DNA of 56,091 nucleotides from an uncultured Erysipelotrichaceae bacterium (GCA_902803685.1 CADCQR010000107.1:1-56091), one strand, 5' to 3'; counted from the first letter of the stretch, positions 43,277 through 52,772 are shown. The notes: a model not told the origin generated them from the letters alone. Numbers and translations are program-made.

Positions 43277-44368
43277 ATGGAAAATAGTAAAAGAGAAGAG
43301 CTATTAGAAAGAAATAATAAGCTGACTTCTGTAGTGTTAAAACAGATAGAGGAAAAATGCCCTGGAACTGTAGATTTAATAGGTATTGCTGGCTCATTTT
43401 GTAATGGTAATTTTTATGAAAAGTCAGATTTAGATTTAGTGATAATTTCCAATGATGTAGGGAAATCAGCTATATTGAATAATTGTTTTATATTAGATGA
43501 TGTAGGTTATGATATATATGTATCGGACTGGAGTAGATTTGAACATATGGCGCGGTATGACAATTGTTTTGTTACAAAATTGAAACAGTTAGATATTGTG
43601 TATATAAGAGATGATAGTTGTCTACAAATATATCGTAAATATCAAGATGAGTTGAATAGAACTGTGAATGATGATGTATCTATCAAAGATAAAGTAAATA
43701 AATATTATGATAAGATATTGTTTGAATATAAAAATATGACTACTATTAGAGATAATTCATGTAAGTTGTTTTATAAAAAACTTGGTTTAATAATGAGTTA
43801 TATTGAAAATATTATATATTTGATGAATAAGGAATATGTACATGGTGGTACTAAAAATATTCCCGATGAAATACGTGGTATGAAAAGTGTACCTGCTAAT
43901 TTTGTTGATAAATATTTAACATTACTTAGTGGCAATAATTTGCAGATAATTGATGCTTTGGATAGAATAATCAAAGATTTGAGAAATTATTATAATTTAG
44001 AGGTAGTAGATATCACTAATCTAGTAGTCAAAAAATGTGAAGTTCAAAAGAAAAAATTATCCGGTGATGATTTAATTGGAACGTATGAGGAGTTGTTTTC
44101 TAATTATTATAATAAGATGTATCATGCTATTGATATTAATAGTAGATATTTGTCCTTTAGGACTATGGTTGATGCACAGAATTTTTTTGATGAAATTTAT
44201 GTGCAATTTGATATTTCTGATTATAATTTAATTGGTAAATATAATCCAAATAATTTGGAGGAAAACGCTAATAATTTTGTATTATTCCTTAGTTATTGGA
44301 AGAGTTTATATGATTCTTTTGATATGGCAATAAAGGAATATAATGAAATTGAACAGATATATACATAG
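43277..44368 (+). CDS. Nucleotidyltransferase-fold protein
   Basis: GSFCNGNFYEKSDLDLVI near residue 40 is the GSx10DxD signature of the pol-beta-like nucleotidyltransferase superfamily, with a further Asp in GYDIYVSDWS. The remaining ~260 residues are helical. The layout recalls antibiotic nucleotidyltransferases, but no specific resistance family is recognised. The ATG at 43277 follows AGGA; an in-frame ATG at 43250 overlaps the upstream gene end. Confidence 0.72.
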   Translation: MENSKREELLERNNKLTSVVLKQIEEKCPGTVDLIGIAGSFCNGNFYEKSDLDLVIISNDVGKSAILNNCFILDDVGYDIYVSDWSRFEHMARYDNCFVTKLKQLDIVYIRDDSCLQIYRKYQDELNRTVNDDVSIKDKVNKYYDKILFEYKNMTTIRDNSCKLFYKKLGLIMSYIENIIYLMNKEYVHGGTKNIPDEIRGMKSVPANFVDKYLTLLSGNNLQIIDALDRIIKDLRNYYNLEVVDITNLVVKKCEVQKKKLSGDDLIGTYEELFSNYYNKMYHAIDINSRYLSFRTMVDAQNFFDEIYVQFDISDYNLIGKYNPNNLEENANNFVLFLSYWKSLYDSFDMAIKEYNEIEQIYT

Positions 44369-44408
44369 TGTGGATATAGTTGATTTTTATATTTTATGAG
44401 AGGTAAAT

Positions 44409-45185
44409 ATGTATGGAGCAATATATGGAGATTTAGCAGGGAGTGTTTATGAGTTCTTGCAATTAAAGAGAATAGAAAACATTAATCCTACTGAATTAAT
44501 AACTGAAGAATCTTTTTATAGTGATGATACTATTTTAACTATTGCGATACTTGATTCTATATTAAGTAATGGAGATTATGAAAAATATTTAAGAGATTAT
44601 ATTCAAGAATATAAGGAATATTTGCCTAACTTTAAACCATATTTTAAATATTCATTTTCTCCTACTTTAATAAAATGGAGTGAGTCTTTTGTGAACGGAA
44701 CGAGTCACGGAAATGGTGCTATGATGAGAATATCTCCAGTTGGTTATATGTTTGATAGTGAAGATGAAGTTAAAGAAAATGCAAAGATGGCAACTATGCC
44801 TTCTCATAATTCTGAAGAGGCTATTGACTCAGCAACGACTATAGCTTTAATTATATTTTATTTAAGAAAAGGATACACAAAAGAGGAAATATTTAATAGA
44901 ATGAATCTTGTTGTAAAATATAAACCATTCAATAGATTTAATACAAGTTGTAAAGAAACAATTGGAAATTGTTTATATGCTTTTTATAATTCTAATAGTT
45001 TTGAAGATGCCATTAGAAAGACTTTATTAATGGGCGGAGATACTGATACCAATTGTGCTATCGTTGGAGGAATGGCAGAAGCCTTATATGGAATAGATTA
45101 TTCGTTGGTTGAGTTAGTTAATAAAAAGATACCAGAGCAGTTTGTTAAAGTGCTGAGTAAATCCAAAGGTAATATTATTTATTAA
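44409..45185 (+). CDS. ADP-ribosylglycohydrolase family protein
   Basis: 258 residues of the DraG/ARH fold. GAIYGDLAGSVYEF at the start, SDDT (38-41) as the first metal site and GGDTDTNCAIVGGMAEALYG near 211 as the second are the family hallmarks. These enzymes remove ADP-ribose from proteins or DNA. No ADP-ribosyltransferase is seen nearby, so it is not obviously part of a DarT/DraT-type pair. GAGAGG precedes the ATG. Confidence 0.9.
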   Translation: MYGAIYGDLAGSVYEFLQLKRIENINPTELITEESFYSDDTILTIAILDSILSNGDYEKYLRDYIQEYKEYLPNFKPYFKYSFSPTLIKWSESFVNGTSHGNGAMMRISPVGYMFDSEDEVKENAKMATMPSHNSEEAIDSATTIALIIFYLRKGYTKEEIFNRMNLVVKYKPFNRFNTSCKETIGNCLYAFYNSNSFEDAIRKTLLMGGDTDTNCAIVGGMAEALYGIDYSLVELVNKKIPEQFVKVLSKSKGNIIY

Positions 45186-45259
45186 TATGTTTTTGATATT
45201 GTTATCTATATCGAATGTATTTGAGATAATTGTTGTATTTAGATTAAGAAGGTGTTTTT

Positions 45260-46087
45260 GTGAACAGAGATGAGATATTAAAGTTTATTGGTTATCGCGG
45301 AAAGTACACTAAGGATGTTAAGAAAAAATTAAATAAGTTACTAAAAAAGTATCATCCTGATAATAATAAGAGTGATAAAAATACTATATTACTTCTATAT
45401 AAAATAAAAAAAGAAATTGAGAATGGTAATGTTGTATACGAAAATAATAAAACAGTGAGAAAAGATGAAAAAGAAGCAAAAGAAGATAATATTTCTAATA
45501 ATTATATATACTTATTAAAAAATATGTTGAGTAAATTAATGAGAAAAAAGAGAAGGTCTACTTTGAAGTTGGAGGCGTTATATAGGAAATTAAATTTTCA
45601 TTATAAAAAGCTAAATAATAAGCAGGATGAACTTAGTTATATAGAAATGAATATTAGTGAAGAAAAAGAGGCTTTAAATAAACTTTTAAAATGTGACATT
45701 GTTGATATTATTATTATTTTATCAATTGTCATTTCTCTATTTGTTTTGATTACTAATAAAAAAATACACTTTTTATTAGTAATATTTATTCTTTTGTTGG
45801 GGGAATTTTATTATGTATATGGTAGAAAGAAAAGATATAATGAGGCAGAAAGAAAGTTAAAACAGAGTTTGACAGTTCAAAGACATGTAGATGAAGAATT
45901 CCTAGATATAAGTGATAAAGTACTTGCTTTGGAAAAAGATGAAAAAATGATTAAGGCGGATATAAATAAAATAAATAATGATATTCAATATTATAATCAT
46001 GAACTAAGTAGTATTAGGGAAAAGAGTTATGATAATAAAAATGAATATAATTATGAAGGAGAAAAGTCTTTTTTTAAAAATAGATAA
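45260..46087 (+). CDS. J-domain membrane protein with coiled coils
   Basis: Residues 1-50 form a DnaJ-like domain (LNKLLKKYHPDNNKSDKNT, with His32-Pro33-Asp34) that would stimulate DnaK. A charged helix and coiled coil (about 95-140) lead to a two-helix membrane hairpin (about 148-188). A second coiled coil (about 195-250) follows, then a charged tail. Both ends would face the cytoplasm. Start is GTG after AAGAAGGTG. A role as a membrane-tethered co-chaperone is inferred. Confidence 0.72.
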   Translation: MNRDEILKFIGYRGKYTKDVKKKLNKLLKKYHPDNNKSDKNTILLLYKIKKEIENGNVVYENNKTVRKDEKEAKEDNISNNYIYLLKNMLSKLMRKKRRSTLKLEALYRKLNFHYKKLNNKQDELSYIEMNISEEKEALNKLLKCDIVDIIIILSIVISLFVLITNKKIHFLLVIFILLLGEFYYVYGRKKRYNEAERKLKQSLTVQRHVDEEFLDISDKVLALEKDEKMIKADINKINNDIQYYNHELSSIREKSYDNKNEYNYEGEKSFFKNR

Positions 46088-46174
46088 TTATTTATATGCG
46101 TATTACTTATTTTATAAAAACTGGATGTTATTAGTAAGTAAGTATATTGTGTTATAATACTTTTGGGTGATGTT

Positions 46175-46789
46175 ATGAATTTAGTTTTTGGTACTACAAA
46201 TGCGAGAAAAGTAGAAGATTTACAAAATATTATTAATGAACTTGGTTTAGATATTCAAGTGTTAAGTATGGCAGATATTGGTTGGGATAGAGGAGAAATC
46301 GATGAAAATGGTTCAACAATAGAGGAAAATTCATTGATTAAAGCACAGAGTATTTTATCATTTTGTTGTGACCATGGCATTGAGTATCCAATAATTACAG
46401 ATGATGCTGGATTGTTTGTCGATGTTTTGGATGGTGCACCTGGTGTATACACCACTAGATATGCTGATGATGAAATTGCAAAGAATCCAGAATTGCCAAA
46501 GCATCAATGCGTAGTAAAATTACTAAGAGAGCTTAATTCTCAAGATAATAGAAAAGCAAAATATAGGTGCTGTGTAACTATTATGATGCCAAATGGTGAA
46601 TATAATCAAGAGTTTGGTGAAAGTGAAGGAACTATTGCTACTGAGATTATTGGAAAATTAAAGAAACCGTATTTTTATTCTGTTTTTATTTTAGATGGTA
46701 CAAATGTAGCTTTTAGCGAGCTGAAAGGTAAAGACTTGGAAGATACGTATAGGTATAAGGCATTAAGAAAGTCTTTAAGACAAATTTAG
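46175..46789 (+). CDS. HAM1/RdgB-like non-canonical purine NTP pyrophosphatase
   Basis: This enzyme family hydrolyses ITP/dITP/XTP to monophosphates, keeping them out of nucleic acids. VFGTTNARKVEDLQ (family SxNxxK), ENSLIKAQ (E-N-x-x-K-A) and ITDDAGLFVDVLDGAPGVYTTRYA are nearly canonical. Later motifs are weaker (GESEGTIATEI). TATAAT lies at 46153-46158. ATG 46175 follows GGGTGA. 204 residues. Confidence 0.88.
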   Translation: MNLVFGTTNARKVEDLQNIINELGLDIQVLSMADIGWDRGEIDENGSTIEENSLIKAQSILSFCCDHGIEYPIITDDAGLFVDVLDGAPGVYTTRYADDEIAKNPELPKHQCVVKLLRELNSQDNRKAKYRCCVTIMMPNGEYNQEFGESEGTIATEIIGKLKKPYFYSVFILDGTNVAFSELKGKDLEDTYRYKALRKSLRQI

Positions 46790-46811
46790 TTGTATTGAGT
46801 GTATGATTGTT

Positions 46812-47496
46812 ATGAAAAAACAAGAATTTGATAGATTAATTGATTCATTAAGTCAATACCAAAGATGTACTAATTTGCTGTGTAGAGAAAAATCATTAAT
46901 AAATTATTTTAAAGATGCTGATTTTTGTAGGAATATCCCTTCAATTTGGACTGATTGATTTAATAGATTAAATTCAAAAATAATGATTATAGGGCAAGAT
47001 TGAGCTGTATAGTGATATGAAAAAGTATAGTAATTTATTAAATAAAGAAAAGGATAATTGGCAAGATGTAATTAATCTAGAAAAGAGCAGACAAAAAGAG
47101 CTTTGAATTATTATATTGTAAATTCTTCAGCTGGTAAATATACATTTAGATGATATTTTTATTACCAATGCTATAATGTGTGCACGACAAGGAAATAATT
47201 ATCGAGGTAACAATATTGATTTAAATAAATCTACAATGAATTGTAGTGAGTTTCTATATAAACAAATTGAAATTGTTAAACCGAAAGTTATATTAACGCT
47301 TGGTTATTATCCATTAAAATCTTTATCAAATATTTTTAATTTTAAGATAGATAAAACGTTAAAAGTTACTATTGAAAAATATCCTGTGATAAAGGCAGAT
47401 TCCTATATTGTAATTCCGTTATATCATCCTGTTACGCAAGTAAAGAAAGTTAATCAATTAGAGCAATATAAAAGAATTTGGGAATTTATAAATTAG
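46812..47496 (+). pseudogene. Decayed uracil-DNA glycosylase-superfamily gene
   Basis: From ATG 46812, the reading gives KKQEFDRLIDSLSQY ... NIPSIWTD, TGA, FNRLNSKIMIIGQD, TGA. Further stops follow (46999-47020), then frame changes near 47090 (TKRALNYYIVNSS) and 47150 (DIFITNAIMCARQGNN). An intact 3' part runs 47176-47496, with VKPKVILTLGYYPLKSL and IPLYHPVTQ. GQD, the TNAxxC segment, LG and HP are the motifs of the UDG superfamily. Both first TGA codons stand where the family usually has Trp. The gene is not functional as read. Confidence 0.7.
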
Positions 47497-47559
47497 ATTA
47501 TGTTATATGTTATTAAATATTTTATTGTATAAGGAAAAATTAAAAAGGTGGTGATATAG

Positions 47560-48021
47560 ATGAATATAGACATTGGAGAAGAAAAAATGAATTGTTTGAT
47601 GAAACTAGTTATGAATGAGGTAGATTGTGCTATAGGCGAGGGAAATTCTCCGTTTGCTGCTTTTTTATTAGATAAAGATGGTAATATTAAATATAAAGCT
47701 CACAATACTTCTAATACCGCATTGGATCCGACGGCACACGCCGAAATAAACTTAATAAAAGCTGCTTGTCGTGATTTAAAAACCAAGAATTTATCGGATT
47801 ATATATTAATTTCAAACGCATGGAGTTGTAGTATGTGTTTCTCGGCAGCGATAAAAGCAAAAATAACTAATTTTATATTTGGCGCGAAAAGTGAAAATGA
47901 TATGAATCCTTATATAACGGTCTTTGATATTAAAGAAAAGTGTAAGAATGATATAAATATAATAACTGGAGTCTTAGAAGATGAGTGCAAAAAACAGATT
48001 GAAGCTGCACGTAAAGGATAA
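47560..48021 (+). CDS. Cytidine-deaminase-fold deaminase
   Basis: 153 residues. SPFAAFLLDKDGNI, LDPTAHAEINLI (His ligand, catalytic Glu) and NAWSCSMCFSA (Cys pair, with the usual Pro replaced by Ser) give a complete zinc site. It is a distant relative of the GuaD-like protein at 39076. Substrate unknown; guanine/nucleoside deaminase group most likely. A terminator follows. Confidence 0.83.
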   Translation: MNIDIGEEKMNCLMKLVMNEVDCAIGEGNSPFAAFLLDKDGNIKYKAHNTSNTALDPTAHAEINLIKAACRDLKTKNLSDYILISNAWSCSMCFSAAIKAKITNFIFGAKSENDMNPYITVFDIKEKCKNDINIITGVLEDECKKQIEAARKG

Positions 48022-48033
48022 TATTTTAGTTTG

Positions 48034-48056
48034 AAATACCTTGGTGGTATTTTTTT
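48034..48056 (+). terminator. Rho-independent terminator
   Basis: AAATACC (48034-48040) and GGTATTT (48046-48052) pair around TTGGT and are followed by a T run. Confidence 0.75.
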
Positions 48057-48116
48057 GTTATTTAAAGGTATATTTTTTCCTCTTCATTACTAGAATTTAA
48101 TGTGGAGATTTTTGTT

Positions 48117-48656
48117 ATGTTATATCTTTTTGTTAGTATAGTTATTATATCTATAATTGGAACTTTATTACATTTTTTATATGACTGGTGTAATCATAAT
48201 AAGTTTATTGGTATTTTGGCCGCTGTTAATGAAAGTACTTGGGAGCATATTAAAATCGCTTTGACTCCCACCTTGTTATGGGGATTAGTTGATGGTTTTA
48301 TATATGGTACTAATCCAAACTATTTTTTTTCTAAGGCAATTAGCTTGCTTACAATTATTATTTTGATGCCATTGTTATTTTATGGGCATAAATATATTGC
48401 TAAAAAAGGTTATTTTATATTTGATATTATTAGTTTTTATATTGTCATTATTATTAGTCAGTTAGTATTTTATTATTTATTGAAATTAAGACCAGTTAGT
48501 TTTACAATGCATTATTTATCTTGTGTTTTATTATTTATAATATTTGGCTGTTATTTGTTGCTTACGTTATTACCTATCAAGAATTTTTTATTTAAAGATC
48601 CACTTACTAATAAGTATGGATATGGGGAACGTTTTAAGGAAAATAATAGAAAATAA
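48117..48656 (+). CDS. DUF6512-like multi-pass membrane protein
   Basis: 179 residues with five hydrophobic segments. The N-terminal GTLLHFLYDWCNHNKFIG and AVNESTWEHIK are signatures of the DUF6512 family of unknown function. The ATG at 48117 lies behind GTGGAG. A short charged tail (KYGYGERFKENNRK) ends in the cytoplasm. Confidence 0.72.
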   Translation: MLYLFVSIVIISIIGTLLHFLYDWCNHNKFIGILAAVNESTWEHIKIALTPTLLWGLVDGFIYGTNPNYFFSKAISLLTIIILMPLLFYGHKYIAKKGYFIFDIISFYIVIIISQLVFYYLLKLRPVSFTMHYLSCVLLFIIFGCYLLLTLLPIKNFLFKDPLTNKYGYGERFKENNRK

Positions 48657-48728
48657 TAGAAAGTTATGTGTATTTATTAATGTTAAAATATATTAATTCC
48701 CATGATATAATGTATATGTGGTGATAAT

Positions 48729-49829
48729 ATGCAAGCTTTTAAGTTAAGGGATGCAATAACAAATTGTATAGATGTTGATGCCGATTCTAGGTTTGGTTTT
48801 AATTTCCCATTTAAGCTTATTATTCCAGTAAACTTAAGTACCAATCCAGAACTAGTATATGCTTGTAATTTACCAGGCGATAAATCAAGTTCATGTTCAT
48901 CATTTGAGGACTTAATTGAATATGCTAAAAATGATTTTGAAAGTATTGATCCAGTTTTGGTATACCTATGTTTAGAAAAAGGGTGGCCGATGTTGGTACC
49001 GGCTATTCCTCGTTTTAAGGGATTTAGACCTAATTTTTTAGGAAGAGATTGTTTTAATAATGATTTTTCTAGAATAAGTAATTCTAAATTTAGTAATTAT
49101 TTATATATGTATGAAAATTTAGCAAATCAACATAAGGAAATGATGGAATGTGGAATAAAAATATTAAGGGATAATGGAATAGATGTAGATGATAAAGTGA
49201 TTGTTTCTGGATATTCTGAAGGAGCAAAGTTTGCGTCCCATTTAGCTTTATTACATCCTGAGATGATAAAAGCTCTTATAGCAGGCGGTACAGGAGGAGC
49301 AATATCAATGCCTGTAGCTGAGATTGATGGTTATGAATTTACCTATCCAACAGGGATTTCAGATGTAGATGATTTTAATTACGATGATTTTTCTAATATT
49401 TCATTTTTTTACTATATGGGAGATACTGATAAATCTGATTCTGCTATACCTAGTTTTAGACCATATTATTATAAAGATTCTGCTGGAAAAGCTTCCGTTT
49501 TAACAGATGAATGTGGCAATGAAACGCCTTTTATTGATGATAGTGGAAAACAAGTTTTTATTTTAGACAAAGACGGTAATTATACAGCAAAGTTTGGTTT
49601 GTTTAGTAATCAAGAGGTTAATTCTATTAATAAAGTCTTAGGAACGGTTATTCAAGATAGATTTAAAAAACAAGAACAGATTTATAATAGTATGGGTTTA
49701 AAATCAATATTTAAATTATATCCTGGTAATCATATTACTGTGTTTAATAATCGTGACGAAATATTTAAAGATATAGATATATTCTATGAAAAGTATTTAG
49801 GTAATCATACTACTAGAAAAATAAATTAA
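48729..49829 (+). CDS. Alpha/beta-hydrolase-like protein
   Basis: 366 residues, no signal peptide. VIVSGYSEGAKFASHLALLHPE holds the nucleophile elbow G-Y-S-E-G (Ser near 167), and YPGNHITVFNN near the C-terminus supplies a candidate His. The DECGNETPFIDDSGKQ insertion is a run of short beta turns. The overall pattern is that of an esterase/peptidase-like hydrolase. Substrate unknown. GGTGA precedes the ATG. Confidence 0.72.
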   Translation: MQAFKLRDAITNCIDVDADSRFGFNFPFKLIIPVNLSTNPELVYACNLPGDKSSSCSSFEDLIEYAKNDFESIDPVLVYLCLEKGWPMLVPAIPRFKGFRPNFLGRDCFNNDFSRISNSKFSNYLYMYENLANQHKEMMECGIKILRDNGIDVDDKVIVSGYSEGAKFASHLALLHPEMIKALIAGGTGGAISMPVAEIDGYEFTYPTGISDVDDFNYDDFSNISFFYYMGDTDKSDSAIPSFRPYYYKDSAGKASVLTDECGNETPFIDDSGKQVFILDKDGNYTAKFGLFSNQEVNSINKVLGTVIQDRFKKQEQIYNSMGLKSIFKLYPGNHITVFNNRDEIFKDIDIFYEKYLGNHTTRKIN

Positions 49830-49941
49830 TAGTATTAATCTGTTATGTTGACACATATTATAGGGACAATTTGAGTTGTTTATCATTTGTCTGGGATTTA
49901 TAAAATAACTCTATATCATGCTAAGAAACTAGGAATAGTAT

Positions 49942-50379
49942 ATGGAATTAATTAGTGTATATATAGAAACAACTGATTTTAATAAATCAATAAACTTTTA
50001 CAATCAAATATTACAAACTGAGGCAATAGTATATTGTGAAAATAGGTGGGTAGAGTATGATAAGGGAAATAGATTCTCAATTTATAATAAAGAATACGAT
50101 GAAGAATTATTAAATAAAGAAATTAATAGTACTGAAAAGTATAATGAAGCATATATTAATGATTTCAATACAGAAATTTTAGAAAGAAAAAACAATATTA
50201 TAACACTTGACTTTTATACCGAAGATTTAAAGAATGAATATCAAAGAATAAAAAAATTAAATATTGGTACTGTTTCTAAAATAATGTATGTTAATATTGT
50301 TGAACCATATTGTTATTTTAATATTACTGATTCAGATGGTAATTTATTAGAGATATGTAGTAATAAGCATGAGGAATAA
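49942..50379 (+). CDS. VOC (glyoxalase/bleomycin-resistance fold) protein
   Basis: 145 residues. ISVYIETTDFNKSINFYNQIL at the start and YCYFNITDSDGNLLEIC at the end are the two halves of the vicinal-oxygen-chelate fold, with Glu in LLEIC as metal ligand. The gene overlaps by one base an upstream extension of the next reading frame. Substrate unknown. Confidence 0.82.
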   Translation: MELISVYIETTDFNKSINFYNQILQTEAIVYCENRWVEYDKGNRFSIYNKEYDEELLNKEINSTEKYNEAYINDFNTEILERKNNIITLDFYTEDLKNEYQRIKKLNIGTVSKIMYVNIVEPYCYFNITDSDGNLLEICSNKHEE

Positions 50380-50441
50380 TGTTTTGTTGTATAATAATGC
50401 TTTTAAATGCATATGAAATTTTGTTTATAGAGGTGATAAAT

Positions 50442-51836
50442 ATGATTACTTATATTGTTGGTGAGAAAAATTTATTTAGTAGTGAACATATTGAGAGTAT
50501 GAAAAAATATGGAGAGATTATTTTTCTTAATTCTGATAATTATATAGAAGAAATTATTACTAATAATAATGAGAAGATAATTGTATATGATCCTGATTTT
50601 GGTGGATGGAGTTTTCCAAATGATATTCTTGAGACGGCCTCTAATCTTAAAGCAGTTTTTTTGGGAACAACGGATAAGAGTTATATTGATTTAGAATATT
50701 GTGAAAATAATGGTATTTCTGTTTATAATATTCCAAGATATGCAGCAGATAGTGTAGCTGAGTATTTAGTTATGTACATGTTTGCTTGTGCCAAGAAGAT
50801 ACCACTACAAATAAAAAATAATAACAAACAAGATTTTACTGATGAATTTTTACAGATGCAATTAAAAGATAAAAAAGTGGGAATTGTTGGTTTAGGTAAT
50901 ATTGGAACTAAGATTGCTGATATTTGTGATGGTATTGGAATGAAAGTTTATTACTGGAATAGGAAAATTAAGCAATCAAATTATGAATATATTTCTCTAA
51001 AAAAACTTTTTAAATTGTGTGATGTTATATATTTATGTCTTCAAATAAATGATGATACTAGTAAGATTATTACAGATGATTTATTATTATCTTTAAAAGA
51101 AAATTCAATATTTATTAGTTGTACTGGAAAAAAGTTATTTAACTATTCTATAATAGAGAAAAAAATAAGTGCTGGTAAATTATTTGGTTATGCAATAGAA
51201 GAGCCTGATATAAGTCTTTCTACTTATAAAGGAAATGTAATGGTTACTAGTGAGTATGGTTGGTTTACTAAAGATGCTGCTATTTTGCGAGTTGAAAAGT
51301 GGTATCAAAATATAATTAAGTATTTATGTGATATTAATAATATTTCTTTAGATGGGTTTATGAATAATACTTTAAAGAAAAGAAAAACTAGTTTACTTGT
51401 TAATATAAGAAAAGCTATAAAAGATGATATCCCGGCGATTGTAAGATTATACAAATCTGAAAATTGGCTAGGAGATGATAATAGTGTAGATAAAATTGTT
51501 GAAAATTACGATTATAATTCTAAACATAATTATTTATTAGTGGCAGAATATAAAGGTAAAGTTATTGGTACTATAACATTTAGTGTAAATAAAGCATATG
51601 CTTTTAATTGTATGAAGTATATTGTATTTGATTATTTGGTTATAGATAAGAAATTTAGAAGACGGAGAGTAGGTACACAATTGATTGGTTCCTTAGTATC
51701 TATGGCCAAAAAGAAAAAACTAGAAAGTATTTGGGGAGTTTCTTCAATTGGTCGAAGTAAAGCCCATAAATTTTACGATTATGTTGGTTTTAGTGATCCT
51801 GTAAAAGGATTTAGACGTGTTTTTATTGCTGAATAG
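50442..51836 (+). CDS. D-2-hydroxyacid dehydrogenase-like domain fused to GNAT acetyltransferase
   Basis: 464 residues in two parts. Residues 1-305 resemble a D-isomer 2-hydroxyacid dehydrogenase: GIVGLGNIGTKIADICDGIGMKVYYWNR binds NAD, and KLFGYAIEEP matches the catalytic-Glu region. The catalytic Arg (usually in N-A-R-G) reads CTGKK and the catalytic His (PHxxW) reads TSEYGWFT, so dehydrogenase activity is doubtful. Residues about 320-464 are a GNAT domain (VFDYLVIDKKFRRRRVGTQLI, SKAHKFYDYVGF). ATG 50442 follows AGGTGA. The fusion is continuous, with no stop or internal start near the joint. Confidence 0.78.
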   Translation: MITYIVGEKNLFSSEHIESMKKYGEIIFLNSDNYIEEIITNNNEKIIVYDPDFGGWSFPNDILETASNLKAVFLGTTDKSYIDLEYCENNGISVYNIPRYAADSVAEYLVMYMFACAKKIPLQIKNNNKQDFTDEFLQMQLKDKKVGIVGLGNIGTKIADICDGIGMKVYYWNRKIKQSNYEYISLKKLFKLCDVIYLCLQINDDTSKIITDDLLLSLKENSIFISCTGKKLFNYSIIEKKISAGKLFGYAIEEPDISLSTYKGNVMVTSEYGWFTKDAAILRVEKWYQNIIKYLCDINNISLDGFMNNTLKKRKTSLLVNIRKAIKDDIPAIVRLYKSENWLGDDNSVDKIVENYDYNSKHNYLLVAEYKGKVIGTITFSVNKAYAFNCMKYIVFDYLVIDKKFRRRRVGTQLIGSLVSMAKKKKLESIWGVSSIGRSKAHKFYDYVGFSDPVKGFRRVFIAE

Positions 51837-51878
51837 TATAAATATATTGATTGTAGAAGCTTTTTAAATATCTACATT

Positions 51879-51904
51879 ATATTCTTATATAGAAGAATAT
51901 TTTT
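51879..51904 (+). terminator. Rho-independent terminator
   Basis: ATATTCTT and AAGAATAT pair around ATATAG, followed by TTTT. A second inverted pair, TGTAGA (51852-51857) with TCTACA (51871-51876), lies just upstream. Confidence 0.65.
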
Positions 51905-51998
51905 CGTATGGGAAATGAACAAAAAATTTTGCGAGATAAGTTTTTAATAATAAATAAAATTAGTTATGTGATTTGTTTTTCTGAAGGAGGGAAATAGT

Positions 51999-52661
51999 AT
52001 GAAGTATAAATATATAATTCTTGATTTTGGTAATGTTTTAGTTACACCAACTACTGGTAATTGGGATATTACTCCAAAGTTTCTAAAGCTTATAGATGTT
52101 GACAAGATAAATATTGATAAATTTAAAGAAGTTAGAAATAAATTTAAGCATATATTGTCAGAGAAGATAACTACTTTGGAAGAAGAACAAGATATGTTCT
52201 TTAGGTTTTATGATAGTATTTTATCTAATATTGATTATCCTAATTACAATAGTAGTTTGGCTTTAGAAATAGCAAAGGATAGGACTTATAATTTTGATAA
52301 ATATAAAATATGTGATCATGTTATAGAGGAATTAACTTTGTTAAAAGAAAAATATATTTTAATACTTTTAAGTGATAATTGGCCTTGTGTTATTCCATAT
52401 ATGAAGCATTTTAATATTTTTGATTACTTTGATAAAATTTATGTTTCTTCAATTTATGGTGTAGAGAAAAAGGATAAGACATTTTTTGATTTTCCAATTA
52501 AGGACTTTGATATAAAGTTTGGAGAAGCATTATTTATTGATGATAATGAAGTGAATTTAGCTATAGCACAAGAAAAAGGATTAGACGTTATGTTAATGGA
52601 TAGGCATAAGAGAAGAGAGGCTTCTAAATATAAGATTATCAATGATTTGTTTAACATATAA
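51999..52661 (+). CDS. HAD-superfamily hydrolase (paralogue B)
   Basis: 220 residues, same architecture as the gene at 24353-25015: ILDFGNVLVTPTTGNW (motif I with DxG), ILLSDN (motif II), YGVEKKD (motif III Lys), FIDDNEVN (motif IV), and shared FFDFPIKDF and SKYKIIND-LF ends. The two copies look roughly half identical. It follows a terminator and has its own GGAGGG ribosome binding site. Substrate unknown. Confidence 0.87.
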   Translation: MKYKYIILDFGNVLVTPTTGNWDITPKFLKLIDVDKINIDKFKEVRNKFKHILSEKITTLEEEQDMFFRFYDSILSNIDYPNYNSSLALEIAKDRTYNFDKYKICDHVIEELTLLKEKYILILLSDNWPCVIPYMKHFNIFDYFDKIYVSSIYGVEKKDKTFFDFPIKDFDIKFGEALFIDDNEVNLAIAQEKGLDVMLMDRHKRREASKYKIINDLFNI

Positions 52662-52772
52662 AATGCCTTTATATTGGTTGTTCAAATATTGATTAAAGTT
52701 GTTTAATATGATATTATAATAGCATAAGTGTGTTAAAGTTGCTCACTTAGTAGTATAGGAGGTATTTTTGTT

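Noticed and set aside
44409..45185. ADP-ribosylglycohydrolase as the antitoxin half of a toxin-antitoxin pair
   Set aside because: Neighbours are a nucleotidyltransferase-fold protein and a J-domain protein; no ADP-ribosyltransferase-like gene is adjacent.
46812..47100. TGA recoded as tryptophan across this genome
   Set aside because: TGA ends several clear genes (for example at 12701-12703 and 24284-24286), tryptophan elsewhere is TGG, and the same stretch also contains TAG and frameshifts.
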